Shown piece by piece: positions 46,701-57,679 of a stretch of DNA of 64,000 bases. The DNA is from Trema orientale. Taxonomy: Eukaryota; Streptophyta; Magnoliopsida; Rosales; Cannabaceae. The stretch is from NCBI GenBank assembly GCA_002914845.1, contig JXTC01000078.1:804944-868943 (forward strand), read 5' to 3'. The number at the start of each line of letters is the position of its first letter. Positions within the stretch are counted from its first letter, which is position 1. The position numbers and the translations under genes were made by a program. The notes under the pieces are model-generated. The model was not told where the DNA came from. It was given only the letters and a program-made list of their open reading frames with translations, and did no database searches.

Positions 46701-47860
46701 CCTATATAAAGAAACATAGAAACAAATATTAATTAAAAAAAAATCACATCTGCTAGTTCAAGAGGCACATACACACATATACCAAGTTAAAAAATCTATG
46801 TACCAAACACAGAAAATCATGTACCACAATAAATCTAGAATAGATTAATAACACTTCTGAGTTTGAACTCTTGATCAATAATAACAAAATAATTAAATAT
46901 TAATCAACAATATCCATACAACATATACCACCATAAAAAAATAAATATTCCAAGACTAAGAATATAAGAATCAAACAGGAGTACTAAATATCTTGATTAA
47001 TAATAACAAAAAATGTATTTACCAACACAAAAAATGCATACAGCAAGACCAAAAATATATAAACCAGACAAGAAATACGGAATATGTTCATCAATAAAAA
47101 CCAGTGAACAATAATACCATATATCAAGAAACAAATTGCATATACCACTACAAATATTGCATATATCACGATTACCAATTATCAAAAAAAATTTCAAAAC
47201 ACATAGCAAAATAGAAATAGATACTTAAACATAAAAAAAAAAAAGACTATACATAAATTAAGATCAATTATAACACGAATTACAAAAAAAATGAAAATCG
47301 CTACAACTAATACACAATACAATCAGCTCAATAATCAAGAAACCAATACATACCTAAATAATAATAAAACCAAGATCAATTCTACCAATGAAAATAGAGA
47401 TATCGCCAAAAGGCCGAAGATCCAAAATGATATGCCAAACAACCTCGAAGAAGACAATCATCAACCAAAATTCACCGAAAAATAAGAGTAATGGAAAGAG
47501 AAAGCCAGAAAACAACTGATTTGGCAGAGATTCGAGAAGAAGAATGGAGTTTCAAGAAGGAGTAGAAAATCAATGGAATGGAGTTTCGAGAAGAGAGAGT
47601 AGGAAAATCAATGGCGGAAGGAGAGAGAATCAGAAGAAAGGAAAAAAAACAGAAAAAACGAGAAATAAGAAGAACAATTCTGAAAAAAATTAAATGGAAA
47701 AAAGATGAAAAATTTAACAAAGGCAAAATTGGAAACATAAAAATACATCAGTTGAGAGGTTTTCAAAAAATGGACATATAGCTATAAGAATTAAAAGTTG
47801 GATACCTATTTAACGAAATTTAAAAAAGTAGTCATATGCTACATTTTCTCATTTTTATTT
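43794..47860. mobile_element. Candidate 4-kb inverted-repeat DNA element
   Basis: Left (43825-43860, TTCTATAGCAAAATGTCCA) and right (near 47775, minus strand TTATAGCTATATGTCCATTT) ends are similar in inverted orientation. The left half (44440-45430) holds some 18 degenerate GGTTCATA/AGTTCATAAATTTA words. The right half (46290-47180) holds TATATACCAAGACAAAAAAT words. No transposase domain was found. The frames at 46984-47209 and 47472-47781 are products of these repeats. Best reading is a large non-autonomous DNA element; boundaries are approximate. Confidence 0.5.
43943..44180. repeat. 37-bp minisatellite, seven units
   Basis: CTCAAGTTCGTCAATGGCG-like units start at about 43943, 43980, 44010, 44047, 44085, 44122 and 44162. 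Because two units make 75 bases, the plus-strand frame 43956-44267 shows a 25-residue protein repeat (VTYAQVRQ, ISDHLLKFANGGSP). It lies just inside the left end of the 4-kb element. I do not treat the frame as a gene. Confidence 0.8.
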
Positions 47861-47869
47861 AGGAGGTCT

Positions 47870-48530
47870 ACTAAGGGCCTCATGATGAAAGAAGAGAATC
47901 ATGCATAAATATTTTCAATACTCACTCTCATTGTCATGTCACACAACTAAAATTATTAGGATACTCTATTAACAAATTCTAAAATATATTCTTCTCTAAC
48001 AAATCCTAAATTGCTTCCACTACTACCACCACCGCCACCTATCAGACCCTAACACCATCATCGATCCTGATCCCAATCTATTTGATTGGGGTTGAAAAAT
48101 TGCAACTATACTCGAACTTGTTTGGCCACTAATCCAAGCCATTTTGACCTTTTTAGTCTCTTGGGTGCTGACTTAGTTAGGATAAGAGTTCTATTCTAAT
48201 TCTTCTCTTCCTGTTGGTATTATTCATTAAGAAAAAAAAGTCATATTGTATGATAGCTGATATTCTGCAGAAAATATATGTATAACTGCTAGTACAATTA
48301 ATTGGGATTTTCAATTAGGACTTTTTTTTTTTTTTATAGGAAAACTAATTTTGGTCCCTAGATTTCAATCAGATGGTTACAAAAATAATTGTTATCATTT
48401 AGTTTTTGTTGGAATTTGTTCTAATTTAAATATGGTAACTATTAGATTTAAATGTAATGGTAAACATTTATATTCCTATGATATGGAATAAAAAAAATCT
48501 CAACTGTTCTCATTATATATATATATATAT
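47870..48530. other. Unassigned sequence
   Basis: AT-rich with a short CCACCACCGCC patch at 48020-48045 and a (TA)n tract at 48514-48532. No gene recognised. Confidence 0.45.
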
Positions 48531-48532
48531 AT

Positions 48533-49342
48533 GGGTGATGTTTCAATGGAGATTTTTATTTTTGCTCTATGAATGGGTAAGATTTTCAAGTTGAATATGA
48601 CCTACAATAGCAAGTAATTTCATCTATTTTCATTATTTGATCAATTAATGCTTTATTCAAATATTTTTCTTTTTTATTTATTTGTTTTCTTTTTTGATTT
48701 TCACTTATAAGTTTAATTTTTTAAATTTCATTTAATCTGAACATATTATGCTACTAATATGAATAAGTAATTTTTTTGAGAATATAAATAACGTTAGTTT
48801 TGTTTTTGTTTTTGTTTTTTTTTTTATGGGATGTAATGTTAATATTTTTTTTTTGAAAGGGAATAACGTTAGTTTTGAAATTATAAAAAAGAAAGAACGT
48901 ATTTTTTTAAGAAAAAGTTTTGATAAAAAAATTAGTATTTAATAGTTTTATATTAACAGTTAGTTTTTTTTTTTTAGAATATATACATAACATTAATTTT
49001 TTAAAAAAGAATGACTCCTTTTTTAATGAAAAATTTAATATATATACAATTAGTTCTTTAGAAAAAAAATATATATCTAGATATATATATGGTTAGTTGT
49101 TTTTTTATTTTTATTTTTTTAAAAAAAATAATAGAATGAAAAAAAAAGGAAAAGGGTTTAGAAAAAAAAAATTCCAACTTATAGGTCACATATAGGTTAC
49201 CAATTTATATACGTATTAATTAGATTTTTTTTTTTTGATAAAATTACTAATATAATTATAACCATCAGATCAAAATCCAATGGTCCAAATAAAAGTACCA
49301 ATCAATGGAGCAAAAATAAAAATCTCTATTGAAACATGACTC
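48533..49342. mobile_element. TIR element, 810 bp
   Basis: The 35-base ends match in inverted orientation at 32 positions: left starts GGGTGATGTTTCAATGGAG, right (minus strand) starts GAGTCATGTTTCAATAGAG, both running on to TTTTTATTTTTGCTC. The flanks are (TA)n on both sides, so a target duplication cannot be defined. The interior is AT-rich with poly-T tracts and no coding. Confidence 0.85.
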
Positions 49343-49344
49343 AT

Positions 49345-50119
49345 ATAATATATATATATTTCGGTTGTTTTCTTTTTCAGTAGTACATGCAATAAAACAT
49401 CAAATATTAGGATCCTATTTGATTGTACTGAACTTTGACGTTTGCTATATAAGGAATCTCTTTAAGCAAAAGATGAATTTTGAGCCAGCAGAAAAGTGAT
49501 ATAAGCTGTCAAAGGAGGCCGAATCTTTAATTTCTTTCAGCATATTGTGTTAATTAAATTGTTATTACGTCAATTTGGGATATTTATATATACACACATA
49601 TAAATGCTAAGGGCCGGCTTCCATTGTCATTAGTTAATGGACGTTTTTCTCCTAATCTATAATTAATGTCTGTATATTAATGATTGCATGAAGAACTACT
49701 TTTCTTTATTTTCTTAGTTTGAATACATGCATAGAAATTATCTAGAAGGAACTTTTCAGCTTTGATTCCTTTTTCACCGCTTGGTTCTTATAGTTTTTCA
49801 ATACTGGCAGAATTTACTAACCAAAGGTTCTCGTATTGTTTATAAAGACATGATTACTCTTCCTTATTTTAATTTTAATTGGTTGATATGATCTTTTTCC
49901 CAATTAGAGTTTTCCTCGCAGATCTTTGACTCGATCGTCAAGTTTTACCAGGCACACAACACAATAGTTGTTTTTTTGTAATTGCCTTTTTTTGTTGTTG
50001 TGTTTTGTATAAGTTGTCCCTACATCTCTTGGTCCTTGCACTTGCAATAGAAGGCAGTTAGAGACAGGCTATAGGCTGAGACCATATACGCAAAAGCAAG
50101 CTCAATCTCAACATGCTGT
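49345..50119. other. Unassigned AT-rich sequence
   Basis: No gene or repeat boundary recognised. Confidence 0.45.
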
Positions 50120-50122
50120 AAT

Positions 50123-50474
50123 CAATACAAAAAAAAAAAAAAAAAAATTAATATTGAGTGATAAGTTTTTTAGTTACAACAAATTTTTTTGTAGCTAGAA
50201 AAGTGACATTTAGTCACAATTAATAATTTTTTGTGACTAAAAATTGACATTTAGTCACAAGTTGTCACTAATATACTTTAAGTCACGACTTCTTGTTCAT
50301 AATAATAAAATTTATTTTGACTAAAAATATACTTACTCATAACAAATTGTCATTTTGTGATTAAAACTTTTAGCTATAGACTTTTTAGTCACAGTATAAA
50401 GATAATGATATTCTTTTAGCCATGAATTTTTTATCTTTAGTCACAATTTTTCTTACTTTCATATTTTGTTAGTG
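50123..50474. mobile_element. Miniature CACTA element, 352 bp, TSD AAT
   Basis: The right end on the minus strand reads CACTAACAAAATATG. The left end reads CAATACAAAAAAA, one base away from the CACTACAAAAA consensus. Identical AAT triplets flank both ends (50120-50122 and 50475-50477), the 3-base duplication expected for CACTA. Both subterminal regions are full of TTTAGTCACAA/TTGTGACTAAA words, the usual CACTA binding-site architecture. No coding capacity. Confidence 0.82.
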
Positions 50475-50479
50475 AATTA

Positions 50480-51563
50480 TTAGAGTACTAGGATTGGGGC
50501 TTCGGTCAAGAGGCTACATACTAGTTAGTACTTACATTTTACATAATACTGACTAAAGTGAAACACTGGGGGTTACACTTTCCCACCAATGAATTTTGAA
50601 AAACTTGCACCCATTTGGCTTTCACAGTAGCTATGTGCCTTATTGACTTTATTGTTTTTTTTTTTTGAGGAATATTGACAATTAAATCTAGCTCAATCTT
50701 TTAATATTTCAAAGTTAAAACTCATCCTAAAGAAATTTGAGTTCCTGCTTTACTTCTAGGATTTAAATATTTTTGCCTTCTCCCCCCGCATTGCTTAGCC
50801 TAAAACTTTTGAGTGGTTCCTGAAATTTTGTCTGAGGTTTCTTAAGTTATTTAATTGATCTTAAACCTAAGGTTAAACACCTAAAAATAAAAATTTAAGA
50901 CAACAACAAAGTCTTTGAAAGAAACTAAAAAAATATACAGATACTTTCCTCATTAAAATCAATTAAACTTGCAACATCAAAATCCATGACTTTAAAATTT
51001 TAATCTAATTAATCATGATTTGATTTCTTGAAAAATTGATTACGAATGGAGTTATTATTTTAAGTAATAACTAGTTTTGAAAAGCTGAAACCCATTTGTC
51101 TTCTTCGAACATGTGCCTTTTGACAAAAACTCACAGCCCTTTTTTTAATTTTTTAATTTTTTAATTTTTCTTACTTAATTTCCTCGTTCTTTCTCATAAA
51201 TTGGATATCCTAGTTTGTTGTTTAAGGGTGGATTTCAAATATTCTTTTCTTATTCCTTTTTCCTCCATCCTCTTGACGAAATTGGTGTTTACCAGTTACT
51301 TTAATGAGAATAGAGTCGTTTTTCTTAAACCCTTAATCAAATTAAGTTTCATATTTTGCAATTCTTTATTAGTTGAAAAGATAAATAAATAACTAGAGAA
51401 ATTTAGGTAGATGTCCAATATTTTAAATTTTATTAAGTAGATATCTATTTTAAAAATTTTATAACCAAATGTTTAGGTATATTTATTTTTACACTTGGTA
51501 GATAAACATATCTACCAATTTTAGCTACTGTACTGAAACGTACTAGGTATATAATTTTTTATT
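50480..51563. other. Unassigned AT-rich sequence
   Basis: No supported gene. The frame at 51201-51392 has no known motif. Confidence 0.45.
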
Positions 51564-51568
51564 CTTGG

Positions 51569-52169
51569 TGTTAACGGAGGTTTTATTAACAATGAATTTA
51601 GAAAATTGCAATATGTGGCTTGTGTGTGAAAAAGAGTTGATAAAGCAAAATAAATAAGGAAAAGAATTTTATAGTGGTTCAGTCCCAAAAAAGATGAGCC
51701 TACGTCCACTGTTCTTCACTATTTTCTGGAGAATTACAAGAGTTTCTCTAAGTCTCAGGGTGAGAGCCGAGAGAATTACAAAATGTAGTAGTGTGTTTTT
51801 GAGGAATTTTTGTGTCGTGAATTATAATGAAACTGAGCTCCCTTTATATAGGTGAGGATTGCTCAATGTTTCCTAATTACACAAATGGGTAAGTACATAA
51901 TTAGAAAATATAATTTCGGGTAACAATACAATTGGGCAATAACTTAAATGGAATGACTAGTCGATCTCCATTCAGAAACTTATTTCCCTTTCTTCGTAAA
52001 TTACCCATTTGATGAAGCTTGAACTGGTTTCCTTTTTATGATGGTCACTCATGTCTCATTTGGAAGAGGTCGCACTTAAATTAAGAGAATATATATACGA
52101 CCTGGCGCAACCCAATTGTTGACCTTCCTTTCCTGGCGTTGACTGATGCGGATTTAAGATCGCATAACA
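51569..52169 (+). mobile_element. Solo LTR, 601 bp, TSD CTTGG
   Basis: Collinear with 24780-25384 along its whole length (TGTTAACGGAGG start; GATGAGCCTACGTCCACTG; CTCCCTTTATATAGGTGAGG; GATCGCATAACA end). It is flanked by exact CTTGG at 51564-51568 and 52170-52174. Its host sequence reads TATTTTTACACTTGGTATA-type words, so a small MITE-like repeat was the target. Confidence 0.93.
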
Positions 52170-52456
52170 CTTGGTATATAAATTTTACACTTGGTATATA
52201 AACATATATACCAGATATTTTGCTATAACATTTGACAAAAGGACATTTACTGAAATTGGGCCTAAAATTTGGTCACATTTCTATAAGCCCCAAATAACTA
52301 TTGGAAACCAAATAGAAAATAATTTATACGCAAGGTTTTGAGAAATTAAAATTAAAATGGGTGCCTTAGTTCTCTCTTCTTATACAATATTCTAAAACAA
52401 TCACTGCTTTTTGTACCTTTGATTATGCAAAATGAAAAACAAAAAAAATAAACTTT

Positions 52457-53028
52457 AGTCATATTTGGTACACTGAATAAAGATTCTGTATTGTATTAAT
52501 TAAATACAATATTGTATTTGGTTGTACTTTTGTCTTGTACTATGTAATACGACATCAAAATTTAATACAACATAGAGAGTATTATCTAATACAAAAAAAA
52601 GATCCGTATTACATTGTATTATGACATAGCATTATACAATACTCTCGATCCTTAATTTTTCTCTCATTATTATCTTTTTCCTTAATTTCTCTCTCATCCA
52701 TTTTTCTCTCCTTCCTTTCTCTCACATCACTTTCTCCCTTTTAAAAGTAGTATTTTAAAAAATAATTTTTAAAAAGTAGTATTTTAAAAATAATATTTGA
52801 AAGGTGGTAATTTTAGAATGGTACTTTTCTAAACAATTTTTTAAAAGTAGTATTTTTCAAATTATTTTTTAAAAAGTGGTATTTTTCAAAAATAATTCTT
52901 AGTGCATGATCTTAATACAATGTAAAACCAAATAAGTATTATAATAGAATAATATAATACAATATAACGCAATATAATATATCGCAATACAATGCAATAC
53001 AATACAATGCAGCGTACCAAACGTGACT
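52457..53028. mobile_element. TIR MITE with TACAATACAAT-rich arms, 572 bp
   Basis: Left end AGTCATATTTGGTACACTG and right end (minus strand) AGTCACGTTTGGTACGCTG are inverted copies with three differences. Subterminal arms are rich in GTATTGTATT / AATACAATAC words. The centre contains AAAGTAGTATTTT repeats (52740-52890). No clear target duplication beyond TTT, and no coding. Confidence 0.78.
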
Positions 53029-53689
53029 TTTGGGTTTTACTTTATTCCTCGAAAAACTTCTATATCTTGGAAAATTACAATCAGAACAATTTTTAAATTT
53101 AGATTTTTTTTTTAATTTTAAGTCAACTCAGCTCATCAAAATATTCTTACTTAAGTAGCTAAACTCGATGTAAATGATCACACGTTTTATCTTGCTTCTT
53201 TCAAAATTTTTTCTTAAATTTTTATTTATGTTGTTAGAGCTTAATGTCCTTCTTTACGGAAGGTAAATTTGCACTTTTACTAGGTAATTTTATAGGGCTC
53301 TTAGCAAAAGACCGAATTTTTAAATTGCTGCATTAACATGATAAATTTGAAAGAAAATTCAAATTCTAAGGTTCAGAATATAATTTCTCTAAATACAAGA
53401 TTTTAAAGCCAAAAAAAAAAAAAGGAAAGAAAAGAAAAGATGACCTAAGGTCTATAATATTTTAAAATTTGTCCTACTGCGTACAATTTCCCTCAAGACA
53501 GTTTAAAAATTAGACGTTTTTCTGAACGACAGTTTCAAAATGTCAACTTTCCTCAATTCCTCTATCATTTTCACACAACATATACATACATATATATATA
53601 TATATATTAGATTTTACAATCACTAGGTTTACTAATAGCTCCATGGAAATACAAGACCATCGCTAATAAATTTTAGAGAATATTCGATT
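53029..53689. other. Unassigned AT-rich sequence
   Basis: A (TA)n tract at 53580-53610. Nothing else supported. Confidence 0.45.
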
Positions 53690-54610
53690 TTATATGGTAA
53701 AATTTCAAAAAATAAAAATAACAATTAAAAAATCAGATTTTAAAATCTGGATAATAAAAAATATATCCCACGGGTTTTGATAAAATACTCAATATATCCC
53801 TTCGATTTTCATAAATAACAAAAATATTCCCCATATTAATAAATTAATACAAATTTCACCTCTCTGTTTATTTGGTCAAAATTTTTGTAAGAAATTTGAT
53901 TGAAATGACCAAGATACCATTACCTAAATACAATTAAATTGCTAAAAAAATGAAACAGTTTTCTTTGAAAAAATTATATGAGACTTTTCTTCATTAAATT
54001 TTCTTATTCTTAGTCATTTTTCTCTTCCATCCGCCACTATTTTTTTCTCCATTGAACACTATTTATTGTTCTTTAAGTAATATTTGTTTTGTTAGAAGTT
54101 GACATTTTGTTTGTTAATTTTGACTTAATAAGCTATAGGGGTAAAATTTGTATTAATTTACTAATTAGAGAGGATATTTTTGTAATTTATAAAAACTGAA
54201 AAGATATATTGAGTATTTCATCAAAATTCAGGGGATGGTTTTGTTATTATCCCTTTAAAATCATTTGAAAAATCTCAGATTTATTTAGAAACATACGAGT
54301 TCTAAAAATATTTATCAAAATATCACTTTTTACTAATTGATAAAATACTGGAGGTAACTAGCTAAGTTACATGAGGTAACAAGACTAGTTACCTTAAGTA
54401 ACTAGACTGGTTTTCCTAATTAACTCAACTGGTTACTTTGAGTAGCATTGAAAAATACCAATTTTTATCAAAAAGTGGTATTTTTCTGAATATTTTTTTG
54501 AAAAGTGGTACTTTTAAAATAAACTTTCAAAAATCATATTTTTCTAATAGATCTGGAATTCTTCAAAAAGTTCAGCCCATCCGAGATTTCTCAGTGTTTT
54601 CGACTATGAA
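53690..54610. repeat. ACTAGTTACCT family copy split by a MITE
   Basis: Left part 53690-53747 and right part 54263-54610 together reproduce the order seen at 41925 and 42960: AAAAAATC.GATTTTAAAATC, then AATCTCAGATTTATTTAG, a core of GAGGTAACTAG/AGTTACCTTAAGTAACTAG words, and CACTTTT words. It is interrupted by the element 53748-54253, so it is the older of the two. Confidence 0.7.
53748..54253. mobile_element. Mutator-like MITE, 506 bp, 9-bp TSD
   Basis: Flanked by exact TTTAAAATC (53739-53747 and 54254-54262). Arms of over 100 bases are inverted repeats (GGATAATAA..., GAAATACTCAATATATC-like, ATAAATTAATACAAATTT). The ends resemble the MITE at 38703-39063 (GGGATA.TA), so both may belong to one superfamily. 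No coding. Confidence 0.87.
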
Positions 54611-54677
54611 CTCTAGATAATTTTTATTCTAGATTTTATTAAAACTAGCTTTTGGTGTCATATCAATATATATCTTT

Positions 54678-54849
54678 GTGCGCGTCTACAGTAGGGGCGC
54701 CCCTACGTAGGGCCCTGTCTATTCACCGTTGGATGGAAATCTGTATATAAATAGATTCTCCACAGATTCCCGTTATTCCCCATAGATTCCCATCCAACGA
54801 TAATTAAGGCATGACCCTACGTAGGGACGCCCCTACCGTAGCCATCCCC
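54678..54849. mobile_element. Mutator-like MITE, 172 bp, 9-bp TSD
   Basis: Exact TATATCTTT flanks (54669-54677 and 54850-54858). The GC-rich arms CTACAGTAGGGGCG with CCCCTACGTAGGG pair with GGGACGCCCCTACCGTAG on the right, giving an almost perfect hairpin around an AT-rich centre (54735-54790). The GC content is unlike the surroundings. Confidence 0.9.
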
Positions 54850-54869
54850 TATATCTTTTACTAAAATTA

Positions 54870-55559
54870 GGGGTGGCAATTCGTGTTGTCGTATTATGTC
54901 GAGACATATGTATAACGAGCAACTACCAAACTCAAACTTAACATATTTATTATTCATGTCATGATTTATAAATCTACACCTGATATGCTAAAAAAACAGG
55001 TTAATCTGTGAACGATACATTTATTTAAATATATCATATTCAGGTCATGTCCAAAACACGACATACTAACCTGTACTATTAGACAGTTAATTGAACTCAA
55101 TTTAACATATTAATATTAAATATGTTGTATTTGATTCAACTTGACATAACGTATTAATCTATTAAGTTTAACATATTAACCTATTTCACATTTCCAATAT
55201 ACCTTGATATAATCTATTGACTTATTTTACATTTTCAATATAGCCAATCAACCATAATGAATAAAATAAATATAACACACAATCCCAAGTTTAAAACCAA
55301 AATAAAACTTTCAAGTTTTAATACATAAAACATAAAGGGAAGTTTTAAGTCTTGATACACACAAGATAATACAAAGTCTCAAAATATATAATAGTATTAG
55401 ACGGGTCAATGTCAGATTTAACAGGTTAACATACTTATGATATGTTATTTAATTGGGTTTAACCTGTTTTGACCTATACTTATTTAAGACAAACCAAACC
55501 CACTAATTTAGTATCGCTTTCGAGTTGTGTTATAGTGTCGTGGCCTCAATTGTCACACA
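54870..55559. mobile_element. Candidate GGGTGGCAATTCG-type TIR element
   Basis: Starts GGGGTGGCAATTCGTGT. The right side (minus strand) reads GTGTGACAATTGAGG, an eroded inverted counterpart. The interior contains recurrent CATATT/AACCTGT/GACATA words. The GGGTGGCAATTCG end is common in plant non-autonomous elements. Boundaries are approximate. Confidence 0.5.
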
Positions 55560-56329
55560 TAACTCGAAATACCTTAGGCAAATCAAAGGATTAAATAAAT
55601 TATATGAAATAAAACTAACAGAAACACCCAACCCAAAGCTTCTCACCCAAATTCTGACAGGTCATATTTTCCGGCCACTTGACAATTTTGTGGCGAATTT
55701 TCACTCTGATCCAATATAGTTCACCTGGGTTTTGATCATAACTTAGGCATGAGATGATTTGTTTTTTCCCTTGTATTTGTTCCCTGCTTAAAAGTTTTCT
55801 GCCTGGTACAATTAATACTAAACAATTGGCACTCGGATGGTAGTTTTGGATTTCAAAATTTTTCTTTAAAATGAAAATCTATTTTTGAAAATGATTTATA
55901 ATTTTTCCCATATTTCACCATATGCTTTAAAATAGGTAAAAATTAATAACAACCCTTTTTTTTTTTTCCGGTTGGGTATTCGTCTTTTTTAATTATTTCC
56001 TTCTTTAACGGTAATTATCTTTTTGTTGAACCGAGCCAAAGATTGCGGGGAAGAAAAATATTGCAACAAACAAAGAAGCAAAGAGTACTATAACGAAATG
56101 TACAGACCAAACACTTCACTTGTCAAAATTTTTATTTGCTTACTATTAGAGTAAAAAAATAAGACAAAAAAAAAAAAAAACCCCCAAAATTGTGGTGTTG
56201 CAAGAAATACAGATAAGCAAAAGAAGATTTTCCTACATATAAGGACCGAATTAGTACAAAAAAAGATCAACATGAAATTAAGAAAATACTTACCATCATT
56301 TCTTCATTTTGTTTTTCCCTCTCCATCTA
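55560..56329. other. Unassigned sequence
   Basis: No gene or repeat recognised. The frame at 56088-56273 is low-complexity. Confidence 0.4.
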
Positions 56330-56466
56330 GATGTAGTCCCTCGACGGGACCGGTCCTTTCCATATTTTGACCAACACAGGTCATGTTTTAGCTAATACAA
56401 ATTGATTAAAATATGACCTGTGTTAGCTAAAACATGAATGAGACTGATTCCTCGAGGAGACTACAT
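56330..56466. mobile_element. Hairpin MITE, about 137 bp
   Basis: GATGTAGTCCCTCGA and ACACAGGTCATGTTTTAGCT on the left are mirrored by AGCTAAAACATGAATGAGAC and TCCTCGAGGAGACTACATC on the right. An inner stem GGTCAT.TTT/AAAATATGACC forms the centre. It may extend a few bases (CCA...TGG) on both sides. No coding. Confidence 0.72.
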
Positions 56467-56479
56467 CCTGGCCTCTATA

Positions 56480-57310
56480 TAATACTATTAAGTTATTATT
56501 TAATGATTTTATACCTAAAATAATTAAAAAGAAAAGAGAAAAAAAAAGAGTAATGCTAAATCCACCGTATTTTTCCAGTCTTCTTGACATGTGGACTCTA
56601 CTATATGCAAAAATAAAGCAGTGAGATAGGAGCTAGAAAAGAGAGTAAATTTAGGACTTATCAATCACAAAAAACAAAAAAAAACAAAAACAAAAGAACC
56701 TGGAATGTTAAAAATAAGTAAACCCTCGGAAAAAAAGAAAGCCACTCAGGAGGGAAAAAATGAAAAATAAATAGACTGAATGGAATAAACATGAGATCGA
56801 GTAGTGAGCGTTTATGATCTTGTAATTATTGACTTATTACTTTGTCTAATTTACTCTTTTTTTTTTTTAATTAAGAGGGGTGCTGAAATTAATATATAAT
56901 ATTGGTAATTTGGTAAGATCCAATACCAAGTAAATTTGACTATGAGCTGACACCAAACCATGTAAATTTGACTAGAAAAAGATCGGATCCCATGCCTTAA
57001 TATATTTTTTCATCACACTTTCTAGAGATTACGTTTTTATAGTGTCAAAAGATTTGAATTCAACCTCACAAATCCCTATATGTTCCATACCTAAATTGTC
57101 GCCCACATATGTTTTGTGCTATGCAAAAAGTCAGCCACTATTCCCAAAAGGAGGAAGGTTTTCACGAATGATACGAAAACCTTTTAGTGCATGCTTTTGA
57201 GGGGTCATTCTCTTTCTGAGTGGCAAGCTTAGCTAGCTAGCATTTCCCCTTTGGGAAAAGTTGGGCAGACAAAGAATATATGCAAATATTAAGTCCCCAT
57301 TTCCTCTTTC
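56480..57310. other. Upstream region of MIR169 no. 3
   Basis: No gene recognised. It leads into the candidate pri-miRNA promoter. Confidence 0.4.
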
Positions 57311-57322
57311 CGTTTCTTCATC

Positions 57323-57330
57323 TATAAATA
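57323..57330 (+). promoter_or_regulatory. Candidate TATA box for MIR169 no. 3
   Basis: TCTATAAATACC is a consensus plant TATA box about 215 bases upstream of the mature arm, preceded by a pyrimidine-rich stretch (57300-57320). Transcription would start near 57355. Inferred from motif and distance. Confidence 0.55.
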
Positions 57331-57499
57331 CCTACTATATACAAGCGCATTTATATATATCATTCATTTTTTGTAATGGTATGAAAACTAATTCTAAAGT
57401 TTATATTATATATATGGCCCCATTACGATCAATATATTAGATTTTTTTTTTCCAGGAATAGATATATACTTGCTACGCAGCTGAACGGTGTCGTTTATA

Positions 57500-57665
57500 T
57501 GGTCGAGAATTTTGCATAAGAGGCAGAGAGTAGAATGCAGCCAAGGATGACTTGCCGATGTTCGCATGGCAACATTTCTATGCGAAGAGCTAGTAATTAA
57601 TCTCCGGCAAGTTGTCCTTGGCTACATTTTCTTCTCTTCTTCTCATGTGACATTCTTGTTGGACC
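57500..57665 (+). ncRNA. MIR169: MIR169 precursor (miR169a-type)
   Basis: 57538-57558 starts CAGCCAAGGATGACTTGCC and ends in GA, matching all 21 bases of Arabidopsis miR169a as I recall it. The opposite arm 57606-57626 (GGCAAGTTGTCCTTGGCTAC) is a typical miR169 star. The lower stem extends (GGTCGAGAATTTTGCAT with ATGTGACATTCTTG and GGACC). The loop contains its own small stem, TTCGCAT (57561-57567) with ATGCGAA (57580-57586). Known role: cleavage of NF-YA mRNAs. Its orientation is opposite to the other two MIR169 loci. The frame at 57566-57778 overlaps the hairpin and is not a gene. Confidence 0.95.
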
Positions 57666-57679
57666 AACCTATAAATATA

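Noticed and set aside
47291-47781. Lys/Glu-rich frames at the right end of the 4-kb element
   Set aside because: Low-complexity A/G-rich sequence with internal repeats (AATCAATGG.ATGGAGTTTC.AGAAG). No domain.
49470-49545. miR399-like word GTCAAAGGAGGCCGAA
   Set aside because: It differs from miR399 at the positions after CAAAGGAG and no opposite arm was found.
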